A stretch of DNA of 64,000 nucleotides. It comes from Laburnicola sp. R22_1 (Eukaryota; Ascomycota; Dothideomycetes; Pleosporales; Didymosphaeriaceae). A program made the position numbers and the translations under genes. This document shows, piece after piece, positions 22,571-34,173 of the stretch (its first letter is position 1; each line of letters begins with the position of its first letter). Location of the stretch: the NCBI GenBank assembly GCA_014281115.1, contig JACONQ010000014.1, positions 2,108,001 through 2,172,000 of the forward strand. The letters are read 5' to 3'. The notes beneath the pieces were generated by a model. The model was not told the DNA's origin. It saw nothing but the letters and a program-made list of their open reading frames with translations, and made no database searches.

Positions 22571-25500
22571 TAGGCTTATCCTTAAGCTGGACCTCTTATA
22601 GCCGTCCTTTATTCTAGAGTAATAGCCTATATTCTTTGTTCTAGCTCGTTAATTTGTATCTCCTTTCTGTTAAGATCCTCTGCCATATTAACAAGTCCTA
22701 GTTAATCTAGAAATTTGCTCTATTTATTAACAGGAAGGGCCTTTATAAGCCTATTAGCTATTATTTCGTTTAACTAAGTGTAGATAACCCTAATCCTTCC
22801 TTACGCTACCTCTTGCCTTAACTAATAGTTATGAATATCTATATAGCGGAGTTTAGTATTAAGCTGCGCAGTCTTCTTAGCGACAAGCTGTATTATCTGC
22901 TAGTTATTGCATTTAATAGTAATTGTTTAATTCGTAAGCTTAACCTAGAGTTTATTAAGTAGGCGTGATATAAATAGTACCTTCTTAGCTATCTATAATA
23001 GGGCTAGTAGCTCGGCTTTAGATGTGGTAATAGTATCTTACTTACTTGCTTTTCACATAATTAGCCCACTAAATAGTTTAATAATATATTCTTAAGAACT
23101 CTTTTAGTCTAGTGTATTATCCGCAAATAAGGCATTACTTACTATCTTAAAACTATCTTCTCTACCTAGCTGTAACGCCCTTCTGTGTGTTTCTTAGAGG
23201 TATAGTAAAACTTAATTAGCGGCATCTTAATATTGGCTGCTAGAGTTAGTAAGAAATTATGCTAATTAGGAGGACGCGAAAGTAGTGTCTAGCTAGGTAG
23301 TGACTACGGCGAATAGAATTAATCTAACCTTACGTTAGTATCTGTTAATCTTAGATAGACTAGCGAAGCCTAATTATAGAGTAAGCTCGATACTACTTAT
23401 TATGGTATTATGCCTAAGGCTTTAGTTATTAACTAGCCTAGTAATCTTATTAACATATAATGCTTATAAGAGTCAGATCTTTTATTATAGGCGGTTCCTA
23501 AGAATCTTAACTTCTAGGAACCATTAGAGATCTTTGTCTCCTATAAGGGTGTACTTTTCTTATAGCTGCTTAATAACTAGCTTAGTCTGGGGTTTGTTCT
23601 CCTGTTTATAGGCAATAATAATATTATCTATATAGAAGAAGATAATTACGCCTTGTTTAATTATATAGTAAGGTTTATAGGGTATACTAATAAAGCCTAA
23701 GCCTTGTAGTGTTAAAGTGAACTCTCTCTACCAGAGTAGTAGTAAGATCTAAAGTCTATATAGCGTCTTATTAAGCTTTAGAATTGACCCAGATTTATTA
23801 TAGCCTTATAGCATCCTTATATATATATCTTAGTCGATCTTCGCATAAATTAAGGCATTCGTAATATTATATTAAAGGAGCTCTAGGTCGAATCGCGCCG
23901 TAATTGCCATAAGCATGCGAAATAATCGTCTAGCCAATATTGCCGCATATGTATCTTGTGACGTAATATTTCTCTATTAATTGCTATAAATAATAAGGCG
24001 TGCCTTATACTTCTTAAGTTAGTAATATTTATTAAACTTGTAGGTATATACTTATATATAGTTAAGAATCTGTTTTCTAGTCAGCTTAATTATTTTAGCT
24101 AGTATCTTAGTCTAGAATCTTATGTCCTAGTAACTATTTAGATGCTGTTTCTTAGCTTCCTTAAACATATCGCACAGTGAATATTCTTTAAGCTTATTGT
24201 GTTAGGAAGGTGGCATAGGCAACTGGCTCCTATATAGCTTTAATTCTTTAGAGAGCAATTTTTTTAACTACACCTTATCTAATATTTTCCTATTAAAGTT
24301 CCCTGCGTTTGCCGCTTTGGTGCCAGCTATAAATACTGCGGCCTATAGACATATTGTTAATAATAAGGGTTGGTAGTCTTTTTCTTTATCTTCCTCTACT
24401 AGTAATTGTGCAAGGAGTGTCACTAGTAATAGTGTAATTAGCGAAGTAGAATAAGTATAGTCCACTTTCCTGCCTTGTTAATATCTAGGCTAGTCTTTAT
24501 CCTGCGGGTTATCTTGAATCGTCTTATCTTTATAGAACAACTCTGTTTCTAATTTAGTTAGTTTAGCTATAGATAGTAGTTTAACCGATTGGACCTATAT
24601 AGTAATCTCTTTAAGGGTATTGTATATAAGGTTATCTATAAGGTCCTCTGTCTTTCCGCTAAAGATGCTGTCTTTGTTAAATATTACATCCTAGGTGCTA
24701 ATTACTTTCCTAAGCAAGGGTATCCATATCTAAAAGATGTTAGAGGATTAGTATCCTACCAAATATCTAATCTACGCCTTTAGATCGAGACGTTGTAGCC
24801 TGCTCTTACCATGGTAGGTATTATCTATTATTAGAAAAGCTTTGCACCTATATACCTTAAGATAGGTTTAATCTAGCTTTTATAGTGCTATAATCACTCT
24901 ATTCTAGAAGGCCACTATTAGAAAGAAGACTTCGTATAGTATTCTCTAGTGATTCGCATAGTTTAGCGTTTAATTATAGAGATAGACAGCTAACTAGGTA
25001 ATCTCTAGCCATATCTTCTATGGTAGGTTGGCATTAAGTCGTATTGCCCAGGCTTTATCTTTTATTACACCCCCTAAGCGTTCAGCTCCCCTATTCTGTG
25101 CTTGTGTGTTAGGTGCTAAAGGCTTAATTATAATCCTCTGGGTTATATACTATTAATTAACTTCTTGTTTAACTCTAAATATTTTATTGTCCGCTTTAAT
25201 TACCTTAACTATAAGGTTAAATTAGTTCTTTATAAACTTTATAAAAGTGGCCAAAGTTTAGATAATAGATTAAGCTGTGCGATTGTCCTTAAAGAAGAAA
25301 TCCCACATTAGTCCTAAGTATTAATCGGTAATTAGCATTTGGCTCTTCTCTTTTATTAAGCTACTATCCTCGTAGCTGTGGAAGTCTATTGCGACTCGTT
25401 CTCCTAGTCCTTTATTAATTAGTTGTAGTGTTCGGCGGATCAACCTCTTAGATTTGGCTCGTCCGCAGGCGTCGCACTGTACTATAGTAATGCCTTTGAT

Positions 25501-27342
25501 CCGCACCCCCTTAGATTGCTACACTAGGTGCTTAAGAGCACTAGGGCCTAGATGCCCTAGTCACTTATGCTATCGCAGTGCGTCTGCCTTTTGCGGGGAT
25601 CTCTTAGTGCGTGAGATAATCCTATAGGTATGGAAGGTTGCCTGTTCTATTAGTTCTGGTTAGTATTCTAGAACCTATTAGTTATAGAGCTCTTACAGCC
25701 TAGCAATAACTATGTTATCTGCTCGCTTTAGGCTTATAGATTCTAATTTAGTATCCCACTATAGCCCTTAACGCTGTAGTATCCTAAAAGACACTAGGTT
25801 GCATAGAAGGTCTGGGTAATAGGCCATATTATTAAGGCGTAGTATCCGCTGTCTAGCTAGGCCCTTTAGTTTAAGGTAAACCGTGCTATATCCTTTAACC
25901 CATATTTGTGTATTTCCAGCCCATATAAAGTCTCTAGGCCATAGAGGGCAAAATAAGACAAATTAATTAAGGTTGTTCGCGATGTGGCAGGTGGTGCCTA
26001 AATTAAGGATTGAGAAGTATCGTAGTGAGTAGCTCGTAGAATCGGATTAATATGATGCCGCATTAAAGCTAGCTTAGATAGTGGAAATTTTTCGTCTATC
26101 TAGTTAATTATTATTAATCTTAGAAGTAGGGGTATGTGAGTTCTTAATTCGTGGGATTTAAGATCTTAGTCTCTTTACCTTCCTTATCTCCTCTTATAGA
26201 TCTAAATTATTTCTAATCCTATATTATACTATGTCTATAAAGCCAGGTTGTGGCCTAAACTACTCTGGTGCATGTTTCGGATATGCGTAGAAGCAGTCTT
26301 TTAGACTATGCCTTTGTCTATAAGCAGGGCATTTTCTACCTTTAACTACTATTGTATCCTCTATTAAGAACTGCTTAGATACAGTACTTTGACTAAAGAA
26401 TTGTTTTTGTCAAGGTTTCCCCTATTCACGTTAGTTATTTGTAGAAGATGGCGCGTCTTTAGTAGCGTAAGAGGCGTCCCTATTAGTGCCTAGAGTGAAT
26501 GCATTACTAGCAGCAAGAGATGGCTTACTAGCAGCAAAGGCGCCCCTATACTATTTGCCCTTAATTAGGTAGAGTATTACTATATATTCTTAAAAGCGTT
26601 TTATTATCTCCTTCCTTGTTATATCTGCGTCTTGGCGTCTAGTTTCTTAAAAGGACACGCCCTAGGTGGGGGCCGCCTTTATAATTGCAGTTAGGAAGTC
26701 CTTTATAGTATTATAAATTAATTGTACTTTAGCGACATTATTTGTCTCTGCTTCTATAGATGCCTAATTATACTTAGTTAGCTAGGTATTCTAGTTTAAG
26801 AGTTGTCTTATTGGCTTAAGAGCCTATAGGTATTGTGCTCTCGCTCTATCCCGCTTATCTTCCTTATTAACGCCTACTGTCTACGTTAGAGATTTAATCT
26901 ATTGCCAGATCTACTCTTTAGGCTTATAGCAGTTACGTTGTAAGTATTACAACACAGTTAATTGAATATAGATAACTACTTTCTTAAGACTTATTCTCTC
27001 CTCTTAGTATTTCTTATCCTTAATCTTGTAGTCCTTAAGCTATATCTTATAGAACTTAATATCCTTCTTATATGCCTTAAGGCCTAAATTTAATAGCTCT
27101 AATAGGCGCATTAGAGGGTTTTGTTAATTGTCGTTGTTTACGCGGATAATTAGCTAGTAACTCGCTATTTCTAGCGGCGACGGCGGTGTCGGCTTTTCGC
27201 GTGGGAGTTTGGCTCCATTTGGATTAATAATAGGCCATATATCCATTAGCTCGCATTGCGCTTTTAGCTACAGCAGCCATAGTGTATAGTTAGTGTAATT
27301 AGTTAACACAATCGTTAAGTCGCGAAGAGTTAACAGCGATAT
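22565..27342 (-). pseudogene. Copia-4 gag-pol polyprotein, RIP-degraded
   Basis: The start codon position (27342) now reads ATA, followed by SLLTLRDLTIVLTNYTNYTL, which aligns with the Copia-3 gag start; this points to a RIPed ATG. A zinc knuckle CPAC...HSLKDC is near 26330-26280. The GAG-pre-integrase/integrase junction at 25506-25321 is an open 61-codon stretch (CDACGRAKSKR then GERVAIDFHSYEDSSLI) containing the second zinc pair and the first catalytic Asp. It is in frame with the start. The reverse transcriptase box near 23640 reads FFYIDN, so the second catalytic Asp is lost. The carboxyl end is uncertain; the given end is a TAA at the polypurine tract that is not in the start frame, so indels exist. 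Closely related to Copia-3. Confidence 0.9.
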
Positions 27343-27370
27343 TGTCTTTTCTTAGAGTTAATCAAGGTAG

Positions 27371-27383
27371 TGAGACTCTTAAT
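27371..27383 (-). promoter_or_regulatory. Copia-4 primer-binding site, half-tRNA-Lys type
   Basis: Plus strand TGAGACTCTTAAT abuts the 5' LTR, identical to Copia-3 and matching the tRNA-Lys(CUU) anticodon arm through position 39. Confidence 0.7.
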
Positions 27384-27548
27384 TATTAGATTTAAGCACT
27401 ATTAAAGCTTATTAAGATGGGGGGTCTAATAGATAAGATAGATAAATAGTTATATTGTGTGTGTTCTGTAACTTGTTGGCTCGAGGTCTAATTTAGAGGG
27501 TAGAGTCGACCACGTGCCCTTGTTTGGCAACACGGCTCTAATCTAATA
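27384..27548 (-). repeat. Copia-4 5' LTR
   Basis: 165 bp, partner of 22393-22557. Nearly all differences are G-to-A or C-to-T, with one or two transversions. Confidence 0.94.
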
Positions 27549-27741
27549 ACAGCACGCGCGACGAGTTAGGTAGTACTCATATGCCTGCCTAAATCTTGCT
27601 AATTTCTGTGGTAGCTTTAAGGATGTGGACGTTATAGCCTATAAGCACGATAGAAATGCCTAATTTAAGACCTCTAAGGCCGGCGCTAATAATTAGAACC
27701 TGCTATCTTTAGTGTTACTAGTACGTAACGAAAAACAACAT

Positions 27742-29334
27742 ACTTATATTTAGTTTACTTGTAGGATTTTTTTATCGCTACTATATAACTATGGGTATTA
27801 GGCGTAGTATAGTGTATTTAGTATATTAATACTTTATTAGAGCTAATTTAGAATAAACACTATAATAAAGCTTAATAGGAAGGCATAGAGTAAATATTTT
27901 ATATTTTCTAAAGTAAAGAAAATAATACTCTGACTATTGTTGCATTTGTTATTATACTAAATTTTACCTACCCTCTACCTATAATATGTATATTAGTCTT
28001 ATAGTACTAAAGCCTATTTGGCTTAATTCGTTATAATAGTACTAATATATAGAGACGCTTTAACTATTATACTATAATATTAATATATTTCTAATATAGT
28101 ATTTCTGGCTTCTAGTCTATAATTTTATAACCTTCTTACTCTAGACTACTAGCCACTTCTTCTAGTACACACTTTACTACTAGTAAATAGGGTTAGACTA
28201 TACTATTATTCTATATGGCAATAGTTAGTAGTCCGGATTAAACTTTTGCGAATATATTATTTTGCTATTTAAGTAGACAATATTTAGAATAAAGCTTATA
28301 AGGTGCTTTTAATAACAGCTTTAGTGATAACTATAAGTAAGTTAGAATTCTAGCTTATTAGGCCTATTATTAAGGATATATATACCTGGCCTTTAGTTAA
28401 TACTATAATGCTATAGTAGGGCAGTTGCGTACTTTACAGTCACAATTAGTTACTACTATATAATATACTTATTTCTATATATTAAAGTTTACTATTTGTG
28501 GGTCCTATAACTAAACTCCAATCTAGTAATATTAATAGGCTAACTCACACTTAGCTTAATAAGGCCATATAGCCCTAGTATATATGCGGAAATTTATATA
28601 CTACCCTCTATATTAGTACCCTATCTAATAACCAAATCTTATAAGGCTAGTAGTGTTCTCTTACTACTAGAGAAACTACTAGGAGTAAAATTAGGATTCT
28701 TTAGATAAATAGTAAGCCTAAAAAAAGGATTCTTAGTTTTACACCACTACTAATAATTAGCCTTAGAACAAATTTAATAAAGCGTCTATATAGATACTAT
28801 AATACTTTATAGTAGATTAGACTTCGCGATTATTATAGCACCTATCTGCCAAAGAAGTGCGATTAGAATATAGTCTTGCTCCACGGGCTTAAATACTTGT
28901 CTAAGCTAGTATACTATTATACCCTTTAATATTAAAGTGGTTCTTTAGTGTTATGGGCACTCTATGTAGAGGTCCTACAAGGCGTCTACGCTATTTAAAG
29001 AAATCGTCTAGCTTATTTGCTTAGTTTAGGGCGTTCTAGAATAGAATTTTAGTAACACTAAAACTATTCGTGAACTAACGTTAAAGGGGCTAATTATTCC
29101 CATGAGTACACACTAATTCGTCTATAAATATTAGTAATAGAAACTATTAGGGTAACTAAGGCAATAGAGTTAAAAGCTTTTAGTAAAATAGTAATAGATT
29201 AAGTACTAATTATAATAGTATAGTAGATAGTTATAGTAGAAATTATTAGTAAAGACTAGGCTATATATAAATATAGTACTACTAATATACTCTAGTACTT
29301 ATATATTCTCCTTAGTAGTATTTCTAAAATTATC
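27742..29334. other. Upstream of the monooxygenase relic; possible unidentified gene remnant
   Basis: The first part would be the promoter side of the decayed monooxygenase. From about 28830 to 29340 a plus-strand frame reads as protein-like sequence if TAG/TAA are taken as former Gln/Trp (for example SGSLVLWALYVEVLQGVYA and NYSHEYTLIRL). A second frame upstream (28600-28850) also looks protein-like. I could not assign a family; the join between the frames could be an intron or an indel. Confidence 0.3.
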
Positions 29335-29646
29335 TATAGTGGTGTGTTAAATTAATCTACCTAGGGGTAGGATAACAAAGGCTCTTATCTTAAATAACAT
29401 AATAAAAAATATAGAGCCATCTACTTAATAAAGAAAAAAAGTATAAAAAGTAGTTATAAAAAAGTATATTTAAATTTACTAGATATAAGTAAGCTTAGTA
29501 AGTTTTAGCGTGTATAGCTTTTATATATAATACTTTACTTATAAAAAGGCTATAGTTAAAACTTTAGTAGAAGAAAAATAAAAGGCTTTAGCACACTTAT
29601 ATTATAAGTTAATTTTTTTACTATCTTAATTATTATAAATAATATA

Positions 29647-31499
29647 ACGTAGATTATAAGCGAGTTGCCCTTATAAGCGAGTCGCCCACCTTATTAACTC
29701 TCTTAGCCTTTTATAGCCTATATATCCGCAACGCAATAAAATAATATTAATATAAGAGCTGTTCTAGTTTAAGTAGTATCTATAGTACGCTTTTCATACG
29801 TTTGTAAGTTATGGCCAATCTCTCTGCAGCGACCGTAGCGCGCTAAGGCCTGCCAGCTCGTACCTAATAGCGCCTTGCCTTAACGCGTTTCTCCCTTAAG
29901 TTGCTGCTTAATAGTCCTTTAAGTAATAATATCCTCTCCCTCTGCCTTTAATAGGGTGTCTTGCTTCTAGATCCGCTTCTTTTTGCAATTCTTGCGCGTT
30001 ATAGCAGCCTTATTTGCTCTCTTAAGACTTAAGATTCGCTCGCGCATAAGCGCTATTTAATGCATTGCTTTAGAAGAGTCTCTTTCTAGCTAATTAAGCC
30101 TCTTAATAATAGAAGCAGGTGACAAGCTCTTATGCGCGCGAATCCGCTCGCGAATTAACGTTAATTAAGGCTCTAGTTCACGCACATTACTGGGTGTTTT
30201 GGCCTCCTACACAGCCTCTAGTAGGGTTGCTGGCGATAGCGTCCTTAGCTTAACATTAAGCTTCAAGATTACTACCTCTAAATTGTGTGGGGCTAGTCCA
30301 GCGCCCTAAAAGCTTACGCAGATATTCTCCTTTGTAATTAACTAGTTATAGACGACGCGAAAGGTAGGTAGAAACTTAAGCTTAGTAATATAGTTAATAT
30401 GGTCGCGTATTAGGCTCGACACTTAGCACCTATACGCCCGCTTTAATGGCGAGAAATAGCCAACATCTAGCGGCTGCAGGAGGTGCGACAAATGTGGCGG
30501 CATACAGAGAGTATAGATATTGTTATTCTTGCAGATTTCTTAGAATTTAAGCGACTTATAGCTCTTATAGCTGTTAAGTATAAGCAGCTAGCGCGCGCCT
30601 ACCCTACGCGCTGCTATATACTTAATAAAGTACTGTAGCCAGGCAATACTAAGCTTGTTAGTAGTCTAACTATTATTGCTAAGCCTAATAGTCTAGTCGC
30701 CTAGTATATCCTCGCCCTTATACCAGGCAAAGAGGTGATACTGGCTAGCGAAAATAACAAAGGGCGGGATTGCCCACCTGGCAGCGTTAATTCTATAGAT
30801 TACCGTGACCTATTCGCGATTGCCTAGCTAGATTGCTTTTGGCCGGCTACGTCTTTCTAATCCTATAATAACTAGCTAGGAGGATATCTTGCCTATTAGA
30901 AAGCCAGTCTTGTTAAAGTTAAAGGTATTCTTGTTGTGGATACTATAGGTGGCCTTTGTACGCGCTACGAGGTTAAACTAGCATTGTATAGCTTTTAGAT
31001 CCTTGCAGAGCGCTCTCTAGTGGTTATACAATCGATTAAACCGCGTAGTAAGGCTGTCTGTTCGCTTAACAAAGTTTCTAGGCCACTGTTAACTAACCTA
31101 GCCACTGCCGCGCTCAGCGAGCAACTTATCCGCCATATTCCGCACAGCTTCTAGAGTAGGCGCAAATCCTCGCGAATCTAGATTAAGTATATACTCGATA
31201 ATCACCTCCTCTTCTAGCTTAGTAAGCTTTCTTAAGTTGGGCTAGCAATCACGTCGCGTAGGCTTCCCAGCGCGTTAGTCGCGCAGCGTTAATTGGGGGA
31301 CATTATAAGCCCGTACAGCCTCTCGTATAGTCTAAATTTGGTTCTAATTAATAGCTAGGATAGCAAGGTAGATATCTGCTTTGTTGTAGGGCAATTAAGT
31401 AAAAGTTAGTTAAGCCATTGTAGTTTATAGGTGACGCGTTATAAAAAGTTAACGAGGTAAACAACTTGCTTATAAGGGCGACTCGCTTATAATCTAGAT
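29647..31499 (-). mobile_element. Pogo-like transposon B inside R1
   Basis: 1853 bp, flanked by TA (29645-29646 and 31500-31501). Left end ACGTAGATTATAAGCGAG; right end is the inverted partner. Each end holds TTATAAGCGAGTTGCCC-like motifs repeated at 17 bp. Transposase is on the minus strand. Target site confirmed by the uninterrupted R1 copy at about 41878. Confidence 0.93.
29769..31418 (-). pseudogene. Element B transposase, RIP-degraded
   Basis: From ATG 31418 to TAA 29769-29771, 1650 bp, exactly the length of the A1 and A2 frames. The sequence reads MA*LTFT*LPYNKADIYLA at the start. It has the DDE block with PPFVIFASQYHLFAWYKG near 30760. First catalytic block is FNFNKTGF (Asp to Asn), second is LILNSYKS (Asp to Asn), third is PLDVGYF and keeps its Asp. 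A C-terminal CCHC knuckle is decayed (YGRCREIGHNLQTY, two Cys to Tyr) near 29830. Many premature TAG/TAA codons; inactive. Confidence 0.9.
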
Positions 31500-31861
31500 T
31501 AAGTTAATATATTAATAGGTATATACTATTTTTTATAAGTAAGATAAGGGTAATATCTACTAGATATATATTTATTACTCTATTACTTACTATATTATTA
31601 AGATTATTCTTAATAAATTTTCTATTATTACTATGTCTTCTTTAGCTCCTATCTTATAATCTACTTAGATATTAATAGTAACCTTACTAATACTAAGATA
31701 CTTACTAATAATAAAAATTATATACTAGAAATTTATATAACTACTATTTAGGTAATTATACTTAAGTTCTAACGTACTTTGCACTCGAGTCGGACACTCT
31801 ATCGAGTCGGACACTTTGCCAAGACCCTACCAAAACGTCCTATTAGTAATAGTATAACGCG

Positions 31862-33568
31862 ATGCCTTAACTATATAATAAACTACTAGCGTTAAAAGAA
31901 GTGCGTATACAGCTTGTGATCTAGGCTATTAAATAAGACGCAACACTCTCTTAGCGACGCACTATAGCTATCTATAACGTCTCTTAAAGTACACTTAGTA
32001 ACTAACGCGCTAGAAAGACGTTTAGACGCGACTGCGCACCTAACAAAATAAGACTTACTATAAGAGAGGAGCAGGCGATTGTGGAGCATATACTCGACCT
32101 AGACGCGCGAGGATTTCCGCCTCGGCTCAATGCTATAAAAGATATGGCTGATTCTTTACTAGCTGCACGCTACTATAAGCTAGTTGGCTAGAGGTGGCCT
32201 TATAACTTTGTTAAGCGCTAGCTAGAGCTTAAAGTCAAGTTTAATTAAAAGTACTACTACAAGAGAGCTCTCTAGGAGGATCCTAAGGTAATACAAGACT
32301 GGTTCTGACTTGTAGAGAATATAAAGGCTAAATATAGTATCCTAGACAAGGACACCTACAATTTTGATAAAGCAGGCTTTATAATAGGCATAATATTAAC
32401 TAGAGTAGTAGTTATAGGCTCTAAGCGTCGAGGACAGCTAAAGTAGGTGCAGCAGGGTAATAGGAAGTGGACAACAGTTATCTAAGGCATTAATGCGATG
32501 GGGTAGTGAATCCCACCCTTTATTATCTTCGGGGGCAAGCACTACCTCTCCGCCTGATATAAGGAGAAGGATCTACCTCATAATTGGGTTATTACAGTCT
32601 CTAAGAACAGCTGGATAATAAATGAGCTTAGTCTATAGTGGCTAAAGCACTTTAATAAGCATACAAAGAGGCGTGTTATTAGTATAATATGTTTGCTTAT
32701 TCTTAATAGCTATAAGAGTTATAACTTGTTCGAATTTAAATAGTATTGCAAGAAGAGCAATATTATTACTCTCTATATGCCCTCGCATTTGTCGCACCTC
32801 TTGCAGCCACTTAATGTGGGCTGTTTCGCGCCTTTAAAAAAGGCGTATGGGCGCTAAGCTAAGGATTTAATGCGCAACCACATCACGCACATCACTAAAA
32901 TCGAGATCCTGCCTTGCTTTATTGCTACTTTTAAGGCTTTGTTTACTAAAAGTAATATCAAAGGAGGCTTTTAAGGTGCTGGCCTAGTGCCCCACAACCT
33001 AGAAGCTGTAATACCGCAGCTTAACGTCCGCCTGCGTACGCCTCTACTTTGTACTATTCGCGATAGTATATGGGAGTCGTAAACTCCGCGAAATAGTACA
33101 GAACTTGGGTCGCAAACGACGCTAGTTAAGTAGAGGATTTAAAGGCATGTGAATAGTTCCCTAACTTATATGGTTAAGGCGATAGAAAAGCTTGTTAAAG
33201 GCGCTAAGATAATAGGGCATTCTTTAGTATTAATGACTAAACGCAACGCCGAACTTTAAGCTACTAATAAGGCCGCCACACAACGTAAATTATATAAAAG
33301 AAAGCGATTATAGCAAGAAGGAGTCCTTATAGTTAAAGAGGGCCAGCGACTGGCTACTCTAAAGGACTTTGGGGTGCGTAGTGATGGCAAGAAGGCAAAG
33401 AAGAGGGTGCGCACTAATAGAGGCGAATCCGCTTAACAGCGCTGTAGACGCTATAGCAAGCCTAGGCACAATAAAAAAACCTGTAGATAGCTTATAGAAG
33501 TAGATTCTAAATAGTTTAGCCTATTTAGACTATCGAAAATAGTTTATGTTAACTCTATACTATCGTGA
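31862..33568 (+). pseudogene. Element C1 transposase, RIP-degraded
   Basis: From ATG 31862 to TGA 33566-33568, 569 codons in one frame. Helix-turn-helix start is followed by REEQAIVEHILDLDARGFPP. Catalytic blocks: TYNFDKAGF (first Asp kept), LLILNSYKSY (second Asp now Asn), LQPLNVGCF (third Asp now Asn). The region PPFIIFGGKHYLSA is near 32520. C-terminal knuckle reads CRRYSKPRHNKKTC, with the second Cys now Tyr. Premature stops are mostly TAG/TAA, plus two TGA at Trp sites. A second, partial copy is at 63209. Confidence 0.9.
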
Positions 33569-33575
33569 ATAGTAT
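33051..33575. repeat. Interrupted palindromes in element C
   Basis: GTACTATTCGCGATAGTAT (33051-33069), CCGCGAAATAGTAC (about 33087) and TATACTATCGTGAATAGTAT (about 33556) share the half-site TACTAT/ATAGTA around a CG-rich centre. The same three motifs occur in the C2 copy near 63280 and 63740-63800. They may be subterminal binding sites; at least two lie within the transposase frame. Confidence 0.4.
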
Positions 33576-34173
33576 AGAACTTAGTGGGGTCTTGGCAAAG
33601 TGTTCGACTTAATAAAGTGTCCGACTCGAGTGCAAAGTACGTTATATATATTTAACTATTTATAAGGCGGTCTTTATATACTAGTTAAGTTAGTAGCTAG
33701 TCTAGTTTATAAAATATAGTAAGACTATATTTTTACTTTAGTAAATATAATTAATTTATATTAGTAATAGAATCTAGTAGAAAAAATAAAAGAAAAATAA
33801 TAAGATCTTTATTACTAAGCTTTAGTATAGTAAGAGTATTATATAAATCTATAAGATACTTTTAGCTATTATAGCTATATTAGCTTATCTAAGTAAATAT
33901 ACTACGTAAGTAGTATATAAGTATAAATAATTAATAATAGTAATAGTAATAATTTAAGTAGACTATATATAATATAAGTAAATTTTATATAAGCTAAAAG
34001 CTTATAGGTATTAAAAGTATAAGTAAGTTTAAACTAGTATTATATTATTATATTTAAGATTAGTTTTTAATTAGAATTAGATACTATATATAAGTATATA
34101 ATAACCTTCTATCTTAATTTACTTTAACCTTAAACTAAAAAAAGGATTAAAAAAGGTGTTTAGTAAGGTAACT

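Larger units (their letters stand above)
22393..27548 (-). mobile_element. Copia-4, complete LTR retrotransposon inside the monooxygenase gene
   Basis: Minus-strand Ty1/Copia element: LTRs 22393-22557 and 27384-27548 (165 bp each), target duplication ACAGC at 22388-22392 and 27549-27553, polypurine tract and tRNA-Lys-type primer site. The right LTR starts TATTAGAT rather than TGTTAGAT, a G-to-A change of its terminal dinucleotide. It is more AT-shifted than Copia-2 and Copia-3. Confidence 0.96.
21176..27741 (-). pseudogene. FAD-dependent monooxygenase (salicylate-hydroxylase-like), interrupted by Copia-4
   Basis: A decayed host-type gene. The N-terminal exon (27741-27549) reads MLFFVTY, then QVLIISAGLRGLKLG (the Rossmann GxGxxG with two Gly lost) and VLPNSSRVLF. 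It continues across the Copia-4 insertion in frame at 22392: LWGIEKALSKH. DLVV with a decayed DG motif is near 22090-22060, followed by LLLNTKN and a YWIGxGAH block. After a 55-bp intron come NYVL, FNIVLIIPDNMP and FFKD*DPRITKLLTL. The second FAD-binding GD motif (GAFTILGNATYTTLLYLAS) is near 21590; its Asp is now Asn. It ends with SLEDSYIL and KSKSKKKKALK. Removing the intron restores frame. Stops are TAG/TAA at expected Gln/Trp. The family (PHBH-fold aromatic hydroxylase) is clear; substrate unknown. N- and C-terminal limits are approximate. No ATG-to-stop frame survives. Confidence 0.88.
31773..33642 (+). mobile_element. Pogo-like transposon C1 inside R1
   Basis: 1870 bp, flanked by TA (31771-31772 and 33643-33644). 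Ends are ACGTACTTTGCACTCGAG and its inverse, with CGAGTCGGACACT repeated at 17 bp in each end. Transposase is on the plus strand. Inserted in the same R1 copy as B, 271 bp to its right; the empty site is at about 42168 in the intact R1 copy. Confidence 0.93.
29335..34173 (+). repeat. R1 repeat copy 1, carrying insertions B and C
   Basis: Member of a repeat family, here named R1, that I do not recognise. Without the two DNA transposons and their duplicated TAs it is about 1112 bp, matching the uninterrupted copy at 41563-42690 from end to end (start TTAAATTAATCTACCTAGG, end GTGTTTAGTAAG). No terminal inverted repeats or LTRs are visible. B sits at a TA between AATAATA and AGTTAATATA, and C at a TA further right; both sites are unoccupied in the 41.6-kb copy. 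Confidence 0.85.
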
